A stretch of 64,000 nucleotides of DNA from Pseudomonas lijiangensis (GTDB lineage: Bacteria; Pseudomonadota; Gammaproteobacteria; Pseudomonadales; Pseudomonadaceae). This document shows positions 54,522 through 64,000 of the stretch, one piece after another. The DNA lies in assembly GCF_018968705.1 (NCBI RefSeq), contig NZ_CP076668.1:4227001-4291000 (forward strand), in the 5' to 3' direction. The translations under genes and the position numbers were made by a program. Positions within the stretch are counted from its first letter, which is position 1. Each line of letters opens with the position of its first letter. The notes under the pieces were generated by a model. It did no database searches. It saw only the letters and a program-made list of their open reading frames with translations, and was not told the DNA's origin.

Positions 54522-57302
54522 TCAGCCTTGTGTTTCGTCATCGTCCGCTGCTGCATCGGCATCGACTTGCAGATCGTCGGCATCATCTGCCTCGACCACG
54601 ACACCATCCACGATTTCACCGTCAAGTTCGTCATCTTCGACTTCCGATGGCTCCTGGACACGCTCCAGACCCACCAGGGTTTCGTCGGTGGCCAGCTTGA
54701 TCAGGGTGACGCCCTGGGTGTTGCGATCCAGGCGGGAGACTTCGTCGACCCGAGTGCGCACCAGCGTACCCTGATCGGAAATCAGCATGATTTCCTCGCC
54801 TTCCTGAACCTGCACAGCGCCGATCAGCTTACCGTTACGACCCTTGGTGACCATGGCGATAACGCCCTGACCGCCACGACCGCGACGCGGGAACTTGCTC
54901 AGCAGGGTACGCTTGCCGAAACCACGCTCGGAAGCGGTGAGAATCTGCGCGCCAGACTCGGGGATCAGCATGGAAATCAGTCGGCCCTTGCCGATCTTCA
55001 TCCCGCGCACACCGCGAGCGCCGCGGCCCATCTGACGAACATCGCTCTCGGCGAAACGGATGACCTTGCCGGCGTCGGAGAACAGCATGACTTCCTTGGC
55101 GCCGTCGGTAATCGCAACGGCAATCAGGGTGTCGCCTTCCTTGAGCTTCAGGGCAATCAGGCCGCTGGAGCGAGGACGGGAGAACTGTGCCAGAGGCGTC
55201 TTCTTGACCGTACCGAAGGCCGTGGCCATGAAGATGTAGGCGCCAGTCGGCTCGGCAACCAGTTCCGGCGTATCGCCGTCTTCTTCCTCGGCTTCCTCGG
55301 CCTCGACCACTTCACCTTCGATTACCGAATCTTCGGCATCTTCCAGCTCGTCATCGGCACCCGAACTCTGCTGCAGCGCTTCAAGATCGATCGGCAGCAT
55401 GGCGGTGATGTATTCACCTTCGTCCAGCGGCAACAGGTTGACCAGCGGACGACCACGAGCGGCACGGGACGCTTCCGGAATCTCGTAGGTCTTGAGCCAG
55501 TAAACCTTGCCCTTGCTGGAGAACATCAGCAATGTGGTGTGGCTGTTGGCGACCAGCAGGTGAGCAATGTAGTCCTCATCCTTGATGCCGGTAGCCGATT
55601 TGCCTTTACCTCCACGACGCTGAGCCTGATAGACCGCCAATGGCTGGGTCTTGGCATAACCGCCGTGGGAAATGGTGACAACACGCTCTTCTTCGGTGAT
55701 CAGGTCACCCAGGGTCAGGTCCAGACGCGCATCGAGAATCTCGGTGCGGCGCACATCGCCATATTCGGAGCGAATCAGTTCCAGTTCTTCGCGGATCACT
55801 TCCATCAGGCGCGTGGCGCTGCCCAGGATGCGGATCAGCTCGCCGATCTGGTTGAGGATTTCCTGATACTCGGTGAGCAGTTTTTCATGCTCCAGACCGG
55901 TCAGACGATGCAGACGCAATTCAAGAATCGCCTGTGCCTGTTCAGGCGACAGGAAATACTTGCCGTCACGCAGACCGTACTGTGGATCGAGGTTTTCCGG
56001 ACGGCAGGAATCGGCACCGGCACGCTCGACCATTTCAACCACAGCGCTGGATTCCCAGGCCGTGCTGATCAGTCCTTCCTTGGCTTCGGCCGGAGAAGGC
56101 GAAGCCTTGATGAGGGCGATGACAGGGTCGATGTTCGACAGCGCAACGGCCTGACCTTCGAGAATATGCCCACGCTCACGCGCCTTGCGTAGTTCGAAGA
56201 CGGTACGGCGGGTCACCACTTCGCGACGGTGACGGACGAAAGCTTCCAGCAGATCCTTGAGGTTGAGGATTCGCGGACGACCGTCGATCAACGCAACGAT
56301 GTTGATGCCGAATACGCTTTGCAGCTGGGTCTGGGCATAGAGGTTGTTGAGGATGACCTCTGGAACCTCGCCACGACGCAGCTCGATGACCACGCGCATA
56401 CCGTCCTTGTCGGACTCGTCGCGCAGCTCGGTGATACCTTCGAGTTTCTTCTCTTTTACCAGCTCGGCGATCTTTTCGATCAGGCGAGCCTTGTTCAACT
56501 GGTACGGCAGCTCGGTGATGACGATCTGCTGACGACCGCCTACCTTGTCGATGTCTTCGACGATGGAACGGGCACGCATATAAATGCGGCCACGACCGGT
56601 GCGATAGGCTTCGATGATGCCGGCACGACCGTTGATGATCCCCGCCGTCGGGAAGTCCGGGCCTGGAATGTATTGCATCAACTCATCGACAGTCACTTCG
56701 GGATTGTCGATCAGGGCCAAACAGCCGTCGATGACTTCACCGAGGTTGTGCGGCGGAATGTTGGTCGCCATGCCCACGGCAATACCGCTGGAGCCGTTGA
56801 CCAGCAGGTTGGGAATACGGGTGGGCATGACCGCCGGGATCAGCTCGGTGCCGTCATAGTTGGGCACCCAGTCCACGGTTTCCTTGTGCAGGTCGGCCAG
56901 CAGCTCGTGAGCCAGCTTGGTCATGCGCACTTCGGTGTATCGCATGGCCGCGGCGTTGTCGCCGTCGACCGAACCGAAGTTGCCCTGGCCGTCTACCAGC
57001 AGGTAGCGCAGCGAGAAGGGCTGCGCCATACGAACGATGGTGTCGTAGACAGCGGTATCGCCATGCGGGTGGTACTTACCGATTACGTCACCAACCACAC
57101 GAGCGGATTTCTTGTACGGCTTGTTCCAGTCGTTACCCAGCTCGCTCATTGCGTACAGCACGCGCCGGTGCACGGGCTTCAAGCCATCGCGCGCATCCGG
57201 CAGTGCACGCCCGACGATTACGCTCATCGCGTAGTCGAGGTAGGACTGCTTCAGCTCGTCTTCGATATTGACCGGGAGGATTTCTTTGGCCAGTTCGCCC
57301 AT
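54522..57302 (-). CDS. gyrA: DNA gyrase subunit A
   Basis: This 926-residue subunit starts at ATG 57302 ([18 protein letters not shown]). The breakage-reunion domain has the catalytic tyrosine in [11 protein letters not shown], and the quinolone region [17 protein letters not shown] keeps wild-type Thr and Asp at the positions equivalent to 83 and 87. The GyrA box QRRGGKG is present in the C-terminal pinwheel. A long acidic insert ([19 protein letters not shown] and on) interrupts the C-terminal domain and a second acidic tail ends the protein. Both are longer than in E. coli GyrA (875 residues) and typical of Pseudomonas. Confidence 0.97.
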   Translation of the reverse strand: MGELAKEILPVNIEDELKQSYLDYAMSVIVGRALPDARDGLKPVHRRVLYAMSELGNDWNKPYKKSARVVGDVIGKYHPHGDTAVYDTIVRMAQPFSLRYLLVDGQGNFGSVDGDNAAAMRYTEVRMTKLAHELLADLHKETVDWVPNYDGTELIPAVMPTRIPNLLVNGSSGIAVGMATNIPPHNLGEVIDGCLALIDNPEVTVDELMQYIPGPDFPTAGIINGRAGIIEAYRTGRGRIYMRARSIVEDIDKVGGRQQIVITELPYQLNKARLIEKIAELVKEKKLEGITELRDESDKDGMRVVIELRRGEVPEVILNNLYAQTQLQSVFGINIVALIDGRPRILNLKDLLEAFVRHRREVVTRRTVFELRKARERGHILEGQAVALSNIDPVIALIKASPSPAEAKEGLISTAWESSAVVEMVERAGADSCRPENLDPQYGLRDGKYFLSPEQAQAILELRLHRLTGLEHEKLLTEYQEILNQIGELIRILGSATRLMEVIREELELIRSEYGDVRRTEILDARLDLTLGDLITEEERVVTISHGGYAKTQPLAVYQAQRRGGKGKSATGIKDEDYIAHLLVANSHTTLLMFSSKGKVYWLKTYEIPEASRAARGRPLVNLLPLDEGEYITAMLPIDLEALQQSSGADDELEDAEDSVIEGEVVEAEEAEEEDGDTPELVAEPTGAYIFMATAFGTVKKTPLAQFSRPRSSGLIALKLKEGDTLIAVAITDGAKEVMLFSDAGKVIRFAESDVRQMGRGARGVRGMKIGKGRLISMLIPESGAQILTASERGFGKRTLLSKFPRRGRGGQGVIAMVTKGRNGKLIGAVQVQEGEEIMLISDQGTLVRTRVDEVSRLDRNTQGVTLIKLATDETLVGLERVQEPSEVEDDELDGEIVDGVVVEADDADDLQVDADAAADDDETQG

Positions 57303-57537
57303 GAGAAGCCTGATTCCTTTTTCTGGTGAAACCTCGTACATCCATACGGGATAGACGAAGCTCGCCGCTGCCGGCATTTGCCAGGCAACGACTTACGACA
57401 AATCAACGAGTTATGCCATGGATCTGCGCAGTAAGGGCGACTACTGATAGCGCCGTTGGAAACCGCCGGATATTACCACAATCGCTGTCACGCTCCTATC
57501 CTTTGAAAGCGTTGAAAACGGGCTACGCGCAAAACCA

Positions 57538-58614
57538 TCAATGCAGGTGCTTGCGACTCATGAGCAGGGCCATCTTGGCGGTATCCGGCCGCTCGACGAT
57601 GCCCTTTTCGGTCACGATGGCATCGATCAGGTCCGCAGGCGTCACATCGAATACCGGATTGAAGGCCTCGACATCAGCGCCCACCCGATGACCGCCCACT
57701 TCCAGCAGTTCGCGACCGTCGCGCTCTTCAATGACGATGTCTTCACCGCTGGCCGTGTCCATGTCGATCGTGGAGCTGGGCGCCACCACCATGAAGCGCA
57801 CACCATGGTGCATGGCTGCGACCGCCAGTTGATACGTACCGATCTTGTTGGCCACGTCACCATTGGCGGTAATGCGGTCGGCACCGACAATGACCCAGGT
57901 GATGCCTTTGGTGCGCATCAGGTGCGCAGCGGCAGAGTCGGCATTGAGAGTGACCGGAATCCCCTCGTTGGCCAGTTCCCAGGCCGTCAGGCGCGAGCCT
58001 TGCAGCCATGGCCGGGTTTCATCGGCATAGACGCGCTCGATCATGCCTTCCAGGTGCGCAGCCCGGATCACGCCCAGCGCAGTGCCAAAGCCGCCCGTGG
58101 CCAGGGCGCCAGTGTTGCAGTGGGTCAGGACCGCCTGAAGATTGCCCTGATGCTTGCGAATCAGATCCGCACCCAGTTGCGCCATGGTCAGGTTGGCTTC
58201 ACGGTCGCTCAGGTGGATCGCAACGGCTTCGGCCTCCAGAACAGCCAGAGGGTTATCCCCTTCCTTGAGCCGTTGCAGGCGGTCGCGCATCCGGTTCAGC
58301 GCCCAGAACAGATTGACGGCCGTAGGACGCGAGTCCGCGAGCAGCGAGAAATCCGCCTCCAGCGCCGTCAGCCAGTCACCACCCGCCGCGAAACGGGCGC
58401 GAGCCCCCAGCACAACGCCATAAGCTGCCGCGATACCGATGGCAGGCGCACCGCGCACCACCATCGTGCGAATGGCCTCGGCCACTGCCGCAGCGCTGCT
58501 GTAGGCGTGCCAGGTTTCCTCGAACGGAAGCACACGCTGATCCAGGAGATACAGAGTGTCATCTCGCCAATCGATGGCCTTTACCTTCTCTGCAGCCAAT
58601 AGCCGATCGCGCAT
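57538..58614 (-). CDS. mtnA: Methylthioribose-1-phosphate isomerase
   Basis: This 358-residue enzyme of the methionine salvage pathway converts methylthioribose-1-phosphate to methylthioribulose-1-phosphate. The catalytic Cys lies in [13 protein letters not shown] and the Asp in [32 protein letters not shown] is the family N-terminal motif. ATG 58614 ([12 protein letters not shown]) is preferred because a GGAGTGG site lies upstream; ATG 58629 is possible. It is divergent from mtaD across 123 bp. Confidence 0.93.
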   Translation of the reverse strand: MRDRLLAAEKVKAIDWRDDTLYLLDQRVLPFEETWHAYSSAAAVAEAIRTMVVRGAPAIGIAAAYGVVLGARARFAAGGDWLTALEADFSLLADSRPTAVNLFWALNRMRDRLQRLKEGDNPLAVLEAEAVAIHLSDREANLTMAQLGADLIRKHQGNLQAVLTHCNTGALATGGFGTALGVIRAAHLEGMIERVYADETRPWLQGSRLTAWELANEGIPVTLNADSAAAHLMRTKGITWVIVGADRITANGDVANKIGTYQLAVAAMHHGVRFMVVAPSSTIDMDTASGEDIVIEERDGRELLEVGGHRVGADVEAFNPVFDVTPADLIDAIVTEKGIVERPDTAKMALLMSRKHLH

Positions 58615-58737
58615 TACCACCCACTCCATCTCGAAAACCCACAGCCCGGAATCAAAAGGGGACGATTATAGCGAGCCGACCGCGAAGGTGCTCGGGTATA
58701 CTTCGCCATTACTGCAATAAGCTCTGGAAGCCTTGTC

Positions 58738-60066
58738 ATGCCGAACGCCACCGCACCGCTCGACCTTCTGCTCCTGCCCACCTGGCTGGTGCCGGTCGAG
58801 CCCGCAGGCGTGGTACTCAAGGAGCACGGGCTGGGCATCCGTGACGGCTGCATCGCCTACATTGGCCCGAGGGCCGAAGCCTTGAAGCAGAATGCCCTGC
58901 AAATACAGGAACTGCCTGGCATGCTGCTCACTCCAGGGCTGATCAATGCCCACGGCCATGCGGCAATGACCCTTTTCCGCGGCCTGGCCGACGATCTGCC
59001 GCTGATGACCTGGCTGCAGGACCATATCTGGCCGGCCGAGGGCAAATGGGTCACCGAAGACTTCGTTCGTGATGGCACGGATGTGGCCATCGCCGAGCAG
59101 ATCAAGGGCGGCATCACCTGTTTCTCGGACATGTACTTCTATCCCAAGGTCGCTGCCGATCGCGTCCATAACAGCGGGATCCGCGCCCAGATCACCGTGC
59201 CGGTGCTGGACTTCCCGATCCCTGGCGCCAGAACCACCGATGAATCCCTGCATATCGGCGTCGAGCTGTTCAACGACCTGATTCATCACCCGCGCATCAA
59301 GGTTGCCTTCGGCCCCCATGCGCCCTACACCGTCAGCGACGAAAACCTGGAAAAGGTCAGGGTCATTGCCGACGAACTCGACGCCATGATCCAGATGCAT
59401 GTGCATGAAACCGCCTTTGAGGTGGAACAGGCCCTCGAACAACGCCAGGAGCGGCCATTGGCGCGCCTGAACCGTCTCGGCCTGCTGGGCCCGCGCTTCC
59501 AGGCCGTACACATGACGCAAATCAGCGACGACGACCTGGCATTACTGGTAGAAAGCAACTCCAGCGTGCTGCATTGCCCGGAATCCAACCTGAAACTGGC
59601 CAGTGGCTTTTGCCCGGTGGAGCGTCTGTGGCAAGCCGGTGTCAACGTAGCCGTGGGTACCGATGGCGCAGCCAGCAACAATGACCTGGACCTGCTGGGC
59701 GAAACCCGCACCGCCGCCCTGCTGGCCAAGGCTGTAGCGGGTTCGGCTACAGCGCTGGACGCACACCGTGCATTGCGCATGGCGACCCTGAACGGCGCAC
59801 GCGCCCTGGGTATACAGGCAGAAACCGGCTCACTGGAAATCGGCAAGGCGGCGGACATGGTCGCGTTCGATCTTTCCAGGCTGGAGCAGCAACCGATCTA
59901 TGATCCAGTGTCACAGCTTATATATGCCACCGGTCGCGATTGCGTGAGCCATGTCTGGGTGGCAGGCAGGCAATTGCTCGACAACCGCCGCCTGACCCGC
60001 ATGGACGAGCAGGCGCTGCGCGAAACCGCCATTGCCTGGGGCAAGCGTATCAGCGGCGCAAATTGA
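58738..60066 (+). CDS. mtaD: 5'-methylthioadenosine / S-adenosylhomocysteine deaminase
   Basis: This 442-residue amidohydrolase of the TRZ/ATZ group has zinc ligands H72 and H74 in [17 protein letters not shown], further His in [12 protein letters not shown], and the Asp in [17 protein letters not shown]. From family knowledge the P. aeruginosa neighbour of mtnA deaminates methylthioadenosine to methylthioinosine, replacing the usual MTA phosphorylase route. The divergent mtnA gene supports this assignment. It precedes ubiG by 69 bp. Confidence 0.88.
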   Translation: MPNATAPLDLLLLPTWLVPVEPAGVVLKEHGLGIRDGCIAYIGPRAEALKQNALQIQELPGMLLTPGLINAHGHAAMTLFRGLADDLPLMTWLQDHIWPAEGKWVTEDFVRDGTDVAIAEQIKGGITCFSDMYFYPKVAADRVHNSGIRAQITVPVLDFPIPGARTTDESLHIGVELFNDLIHHPRIKVAFGPHAPYTVSDENLEKVRVIADELDAMIQMHVHETAFEVEQALEQRQERPLARLNRLGLLGPRFQAVHMTQISDDDLALLVESNSSVLHCPESNLKLASGFCPVERLWQAGVNVAVGTDGAASNNDLDLLGETRTAALLAKAVAGSATALDAHRALRMATLNGARALGIQAETGSLEIGKAADMVAFDLSRLEQQPIYDPVSQLIYATGRDCVSHVWVAGRQLLDNRRLTRMDEQALRETAIAWGKRISGAN

Positions 60067-60135
60067 ATACATGAAGGCCTGGCTTGTTGATCGCCGGGCT
60101 GCCGAAACGAATTTCAAGTTCAAGAGGTAACTCCC

Positions 60136-60834
60136 ATGAGCAACGTCGACCGCGCAGAAATCGCCAAATTCGAGGCACTGGCACATCGCTGGTGGGATCG
60201 TGAAAGCGAGTTCAAGCCGCTGCACGATATCAATCCGCTTCGGGTCAACTGGATCGACGAGCGGGTCAATCTGGCCGGCAAGAAAGTCCTGGACGTCGGT
60301 TGTGGCGGCGGCATTCTCAGCGAGGCCATGGCCCTGCGCGGTGCCACCGTGACCGGTATCGACATGGGCGAAGCGCCGCTGGCCGTGGCCCAGCTGCATC
60401 AGCTCGAATCCGGCGTGAGCGTCGAATATCGGCAGATCACCGCCGAAGACCTGGCTGAAGAAATGCCCGAGCAGTTCGATGTAGTGACCTGCCTGGAAAT
60501 GCTCGAACACGTGCCGGATCCTTCCTCCGTGATCCGCGCCTGCTATCGCATGGTCAAGCCCGGCGGCCAGGTGTTCTTCTCTACCATCAACCGCAACCCC
60601 AAGGCCTACCTGTTCGCCATTGTCGGTGCCGAATACATCATGGGCCTGCTGCCACGCGGCACCCATGACTTCAAGAAATTCATCCGCCCGTCGGAACTGG
60701 GTGCCTGGAGCCGTGATGCAGGCCTGCAGGTCAAGGACATCATCGGCCTGACCTACAACCCGCTGACCAAGCACTACAAGCTGGCTTCGGACGTGGACGT
60801 CAACTACATGATCCAGACACTTCGGGAGGCATGA
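60136..60834 (+). CDS. ubiG: Ubiquinone biosynthesis O-methyltransferase UbiG
   Basis: This 232-residue SAM methyltransferase catalyses both O-methylation steps of ubiquinone synthesis. Motif I is [14 protein letters not shown] (about residues 52-65), and the membrane-insertion loop [17 protein letters not shown] is typical. It starts at ATG 60136 with a GAGG site. The phosphatase gene mupP begins 3 bases after its stop. Confidence 0.96.
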   Translation: MSNVDRAEIAKFEALAHRWWDRESEFKPLHDINPLRVNWIDERVNLAGKKVLDVGCGGGILSEAMALRGATVTGIDMGEAPLAVAQLHQLESGVSVEYRQITAEDLAEEMPEQFDVVTCLEMLEHVPDPSSVIRACYRMVKPGGQVFFSTINRNPKAYLFAIVGAEYIMGLLPRGTHDFKKFIRPSELGAWSRDAGLQVKDIIGLTYNPLTKHYKLASDVDVNYMIQTLREA

Positions 60835-60837
60835 GGC

Positions 60838-61509
60838 ATGCGCTTGAGAGCGGTTCTATTCGACATGGACGGCACATTGCTCGATACCGCACCGGACTTC
60901 ATCGCCATTTCCCAGGCAATGCTGGCCGATCGCGGTTTGCCAGCAGTGGCGGACAAGCTGATTCGCGATGAAATCTCGGGCGGCGCCAAAGCCATGGTCG
61001 CAGCGACCTTTGCCATGTCCCCGCAGGACCCGGCCTTCGAGGCCCTGCGCCTGGAGTTCCTAGAGCGCTACCAGCGCGATTGCGCGGTGCACAGCAAACT
61101 CTTCGACGGCATGGCCCAATTGCTGGCCGATATCGAAAAGTCCGGCCTGATCTGGGGCGTCGTCACCAACAAGCCGGTGCGCTTCGCCCAGCCGATCATG
61201 GAACAGCTCGGGCTGGCCGAGCGCTCGGCACTGCTGATCTGCCCCGATCATGTCACCCACAGCAAACCTCACCCCGAGCCGCTGATCCTGGCCTGCAGCC
61301 AGCTTGATCTTGACCCGGCCAGCGTGCTGTTCGTGGGAGACGATCTGCGTGATATCGAGTCAGGTCGCGATGCTGGCACCAAGACAGCCGCCGTGCGTTA
61401 CGGCTATATCCACCCCAACGACAACCCCGATCACTGGGGCGCCGATGTGGTCGTGGATCACCCGCTGGACCTGCGCAAGGTGCTGGACAACGCGCTGTGC
61501 AGTTGCTGA
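60838..61509 (+). CDS. mupP: N-acetylmuramic acid 6-phosphate phosphatase MupP
   Basis: This 223-residue HAD phosphatase has motif [11 protein letters not shown] (residues 8-17), motif II VVTNKP, motif III Lys in HSKPHPEP and motif [14 protein letters not shown]. The placement between ubiG and the YciK gene matches MupP, which works in the Pseudomonas AmgK/MurU peptidoglycan-recycling pathway. Phosphoglycolate phosphatase (Gph) is the alternative name given to this family. Confidence 0.9.
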   Translation: MRLRAVLFDMDGTLLDTAPDFIAISQAMLADRGLPAVADKLIRDEISGGAKAMVAATFAMSPQDPAFEALRLEFLERYQRDCAVHSKLFDGMAQLLADIEKSGLIWGVVTNKPVRFAQPIMEQLGLAERSALLICPDHVTHSKPHPEPLILACSQLDLDPASVLFVGDDLRDIESGRDAGTKTAAVRYGYIHPNDNPDHWGADVVVDHPLDLRKVLDNALCSC

Positions 61510-61538
61510 GCCTTACTGAATAGCTACAGAGGTTTCCC

Positions 61539-62279
61539 ATGTTCGATTACTCCGCCCGCCCCGAACTGCTCAAGGACCGGGTGATTCTGGTCACTGGCGC
61601 AGGACGCGGCATCGGTGCTGCGGCAGCAAAGACCTATGCAGCCCATGGCGCCACGGTGCTGCTGCTGGGCAAGACCGAAGCCAACCTGACTCAGGTGTAT
61701 GACGAGATCGAAGCGGCTGGCCATCCTCAGCCTGTGGTCATTCCATTCAATCTGGAAACCGCCCTGCCCCATCAATACGATGAGCTGGCAGCCATGATCG
61801 AAACAGAATTCGGCCATCTCGACGGCCTGCTGCACAACGCCTCGATCATCGGCCCGCGCACGCCAGTGGAGCAGTTATCCGGCGAGAACTTCATGCGGGT
61901 CATGCACATCAACGTCAATGCGACGTTCATGCTGACCAGCACCCTGCTGCCATTGCTCAAGCTGTCCGCCGATGCATCGGTGATATTCACCTCAAGCAGT
62001 GTCGGCCGCAAGGGACGCGCCTACTGGGGCGCCTATGGCGTGTCGAAGTTCGCGACCGAAGGGCTGATGCAGACCCTGGCCGACGAACTGGACACTGTCG
62101 CGCCAGTGCGCTCCAACAGCATCAACCCCGGCGCAACCCGTACCAGCATGCGAGCCCAGGCTTACCCCGCTGAAAACCCTCTGGACAACCCGACGCCCGA
62201 GGAAATCATGCCGGTCTATCTGTACCTGATGGGCCCCGACAGCACCGGCATCAACGGCCAGGCTTTCAACGCGCAATAA
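61539..62279 (+). CDS. yciK: YciK-type short-chain dehydrogenase/reductase
   Basis: This 246-residue classical SDR has the NAD(P) loop VTGAGRGIGAAAAKTY, LLHNASIIGPRTPVEQL (NNAG equivalent), catalytic Ser in IFTSSSVGRKG, and Tyr and Lys in YWGAYGVSKFATEGL. Its substrate is unknown. It is the last gene of the ubiG-mupP-yciK run (29-bp gap after mupP). Confidence 0.9.
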   Translation: MFDYSARPELLKDRVILVTGAGRGIGAAAAKTYAAHGATVLLLGKTEANLTQVYDEIEAAGHPQPVVIPFNLETALPHQYDELAAMIETEFGHLDGLLHNASIIGPRTPVEQLSGENFMRVMHINVNATFMLTSTLLPLLKLSADASVIFTSSSVGRKGRAYWGAYGVSKFATEGLMQTLADELDTVAPVRSNSINPGATRTSMRAQAYPAENPLDNPTPEEIMPVYLYLMGPDSTGINGQAFNAQ

Positions 62280-62293
62280 AGCCGGCTGCACAA

Positions 62294-62343
62294 AAGCCTG
62301 TCCTGGCGGAAATCCGTCACGGCAGGCTTATTTCATGAATATG
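62294..62343 (+). terminator. Possible terminator of the ubiG-mupP-yciK run
   Basis: AAGCCTG and CAGGCTT arms enclose a CGGAAATCCG inner hairpin, 15 bases after the stop, with a weak T-rich tail. Confidence 0.5.
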
Positions 62344-62494
62344 CCGAGTCAAGGAAACGTCGAACTGTCTTGCCCGGTCTCTTGATCGTCTTTATTAGTC
62401 GTTTAAATTCAAATAGTTAGATTAAAAAACCGTACATGGCACGACTTTCGCTCTGCCTCTCACAAGCCAGCAACGATGTGAGAGGAGTAAAGCC

Positions 62495-63421
62495 ATGAGT
62501 TCTCCGACCGGTCCCAAGACAATTGATTTCGATACTGCAAGATTGCAAAGGCTCGACTCTCGCACTCGACCGGCGGCCCCTCTTCCTCCTGCTGATCTGC
62601 CCACCCTCATTCAGCAACTGAGCCAGCAGTTACAGAGCAGTCTGGAAGCCGAAAAGATTCTTGGCATGTTCTTCCGTGGCATTCAACGCCTCATGCCATT
62701 GTCCGCGCTGATCTATGAACACTCCCGCAGCGATCTGAGCCTGCATTTGGGTGAAAGCGCGGAGCACCGTGCCCATTACACCTTGCGCCACATGAACGAA
62801 TGCCTGGGGAATCTGGAATTCCAGCGCGACACGGCATTCAGCGAGCAGGAACTGGGCGAGCTTGAGTCACTGATCATCTGCCTGCTCTACCCCATGAAAA
62901 ATGCGCTGCTGTATCGCATCGCCATGCAAAGCGCACTGCGCGACCCGCTGACCAATACCGGCAACCGGATCGCGATGGACCAGAACCTGATGCTGGAAAT
63001 CGAAGTGTCTCACCGCCAGAAACAGCCGCTTTCAGTGCTGATGCTGGATATCGATTACTTCAAGAACGTCAACGACAACTTCGGCCACAAGACCGGCGAT
63101 GAGGTGCTGCGCACCATTGCCCATACGCTCAAGACTCAGTTGCGCAGCGTTGACCGGATGTTCAGGTATGGCGGGGAAGAGTTTGTGGTTGTGCTTGCCA
63201 ACACTGATCGCGAGTGTGCAGCCATGATCGGTGAACGCCTGCGCCAGGCGGTGCTGGAACTGAAGTTCCACGAAAGCAATACCGTGCTCAACACCACCAT
63301 CAGCCTGGGCTGTTCGACGCTGCTGCCGGCAGAATCGGCCGACAGCCTGCTACGCCGCGCCGACAAGGCCTTGTATGTCGCCAAACGCGAGGGCCGCAAC
63401 CGCCTGAACATGGCGGGTTAA
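62495..63421 (+). CDS. GGDEF diguanylate cyclase with GAF-like sensor
   Basis: This 308-residue protein has an N-terminal GAF-like region (about 45-140), with no membrane segment, followed by a GGDEF domain. The active site is GGEEF at 226-230 (FRYGGEEFVVVL). The preceding DIDYFKNVNDNFGHKTGDEVL is intact, and an RSVD inhibitory site at 217-220, five residues upstream, suggests cyclic-di-GMP product inhibition. It should therefore be an active cytoplasmic cyclase. A GAGG site precedes ATG 62495. Confidence 0.93.
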   Translation: MSSPTGPKTIDFDTARLQRLDSRTRPAAPLPPADLPTLIQQLSQQLQSSLEAEKILGMFFRGIQRLMPLSALIYEHSRSDLSLHLGESAEHRAHYTLRHMNECLGNLEFQRDTAFSEQELGELESLIICLLYPMKNALLYRIAMQSALRDPLTNTGNRIAMDQNLMLEIEVSHRQKQPLSVLMLDIDYFKNVNDNFGHKTGDEVLRTIAHTLKTQLRSVDRMFRYGGEEFVVVLANTDRECAAMIGERLRQAVLELKFHESNTVLNTTISLGCSTLLPAESADSLLRRADKALYVAKREGRNRLNMAG

Positions 63422-63432
63422 GTGAGAGCTTC

Positions 63433-63487
63433 TTCGCGACTGAAGTCGCTCCCACACACAGCCCGCAGGAGCGAATTCATTCGCGAA
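63433..63487. repeat. REP inverted pair
   Basis: TTCGCGACTGAAGTCGCTCC (63433-63452) and its near-inverse GGAGCGAATTCATTCGCGAA (63468-63487) match with two changes. It lies 11 bases after the cyclase stop and before the convergent gene. Confidence 0.85.
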
Positions 63488-63515
63488 AGACCGGACCAAT
63501 GAATCCGCTGTTTTA

Positions 63516-64000
63516 TCAGGCCCCGACCGCTGCTACACGCTCGCGCGAAGGCTTTACCTTGTCCAGCTGCATACAGCTTTCAAGGAACAGGTACATGTAG
63601 TCATAGCTCTTGGTGGTCGCCTGACGCAATTCGGTCTGTAGCTGCACGCTGGGGTTGTTGCCCGCCAGGGTGCAAATGATCTCCAGCGCTTCCCATGGGT
63701 GCGCATCGTCATACTGAGCGTGCATCTTCAGCCATTTCATGGCGCGCTTGCGGGTTTCGCTGGGGAAACCTTCGGCGTAGACATCACTGGAACAGACGAC
63801 TGCCGCCCACTCGCCTGTTGCCCCCTCGATGGCATAGTTGGTGGCGGCCATGGCCACGGCCAGGGAATCCGAAGAGCTGGTCTGCCAGCACCAGTGGCTC
63901 AAGGCATGCAGCTCGGGCGCCACGCGCTGGGCGTGCAGGTCATCGACACTCACCCCATGGCCGGCACACCAGTTCACCCAATAATCTGCATGATTGAGTT
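63516..64000 (-). CDS. TenA/PqqC-like heme-oxygenase-fold protein, C-terminal part
   Basis: The reading frame is open to the right edge, so only about 160 C-terminal residues are visible. It contains NHADYWVNWCAGHG, then ALSHWCWQ and AATNYAIEGATGEWAAVV, followed by ETRKRAMKWLKMHAQYDDAHPWEALEII. This matches the all-helical TenA/THI-4/PqqC heme-oxygenase-like fold. Family members include thiaminases and iron-dependent oxygenases; metal-ligand pairs (His and Glu) appear in these blocks, but function is undefined. The frame has a GTG at 63977, but the coding sequence clearly begins further upstream. Confidence 0.8.
   Translation of the reverse strand, partial: LNHADYWVNWCAGHGVSVDDLHAQRVAPELHALSHWCWQTSSSDSLAVAMAATNYAIEGATGEWAAVVCSSDVYAEGFPSETRKRAMKWLKMHAQYDDAHPWEALEIICTLAGNNPSVQLQTELRQATTKSYDYMYLFLESCMQLDKVKPSRERVAAVGA

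Overview
The window is chromosomal DNA from a Pseudomonas, most likely the P. syringae group or a close relative. The basis is a GC-rich genome with REP palindromes, EF-P with an arginine at position 32 next to EarP, the extracytoplasmic sigma factor PvdS behind a Fur box, a fused tyrA-aroA gene, and gene orders that I recall from P. aeruginosa: sagS/gpx/msrB/alaA/htpX, deaD/DAHP synthase/ohrR/ohr/efp, and wbpL-wbpM/ihfB/rpsA/cmk/tyrA-aroA/pheA/serC/gyrA/mtnA/mtaD/ubiG/mupP/yciK. The species is not decidable from the sequence alone.

Layout. 0-13 kb is accessory: the start of a BisC-type molybdoenzyme with a sulfonate-type binding protein, a LysR regulator divergent from a secreted alpha/beta hydrolase, an AraC regulator, two convergent paralogous winged-helix/STAND ATPase regulators, an AT-rich stretch with an unknown membrane protein, a ParE/RHH toxin-antitoxin pair, a GlxA-type regulator and a pirin. 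13.2-13.8 kb holds a tandemly duplicated tRNA-Glu/tRNA-Gly operon with its own promoter and terminator. 14-27.6 kb is core: fRMsr and a DUF815 ATPase, the hybrid kinase SagS, glutathione peroxidase, MsrB, AlaA, HtpX, a DODA-type dioxygenase, the DEAD-box helicase DeaD and class II DAHP synthase. 27.6-36.1 kb carries REP elements, a YcaQ-type glycosylase, a TauE/SafE transporter, OhrR-Ohr-hydrolase, EF-P with EarP, three small conserved genes and a thioesterase. 36.1-41.2 kb has two transporters, pvdS, a TetR regulator and a ComEA-like protein. 41.3-47 kb is a contracted O-antigen locus (wbpM, wbpL) with a beta-CASP hydrolase, lapA and ihfB. 47.3-57.3 kb is the rpsA-cmk-tyrA/aroA-pheA-serC-gyrA block, all on the minus strand. 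57.5-62.3 kb covers methylthioadenosine salvage, ubiquinone synthesis and peptidoglycan recycling, followed by a diguanylate cyclase and a partial TenA/PqqC-fold gene.

How the genes work together. A recurring theme is repair of oxidised sulfur and peroxide: BisC-like enzyme, fRMsr, glutathione peroxidase, MsrB and OhrR/Ohr. A second is aromatic amino acid supply: DAHP synthase, then AroA, TyrA and PheA. A third is EF-P together with its own rhamnosyltransferase.

Most notable observations. A 30-codon remnant that looks like the start of a deleted hisC2 sits between pheA and tyrA-aroA. A REP palindrome supplies the last residues and stop codon of the YcaQ-type gene. One of the two convergent STAND regulators lacks the whole C-terminal half of its paralog. 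The interval that carries the O-antigen cluster in relatives is nearly empty here. I did not find a clear new multi-gene system; the AT-rich orphan membrane protein near 10 kb and the STAND regulator pair are the best candidates for unknown biology.
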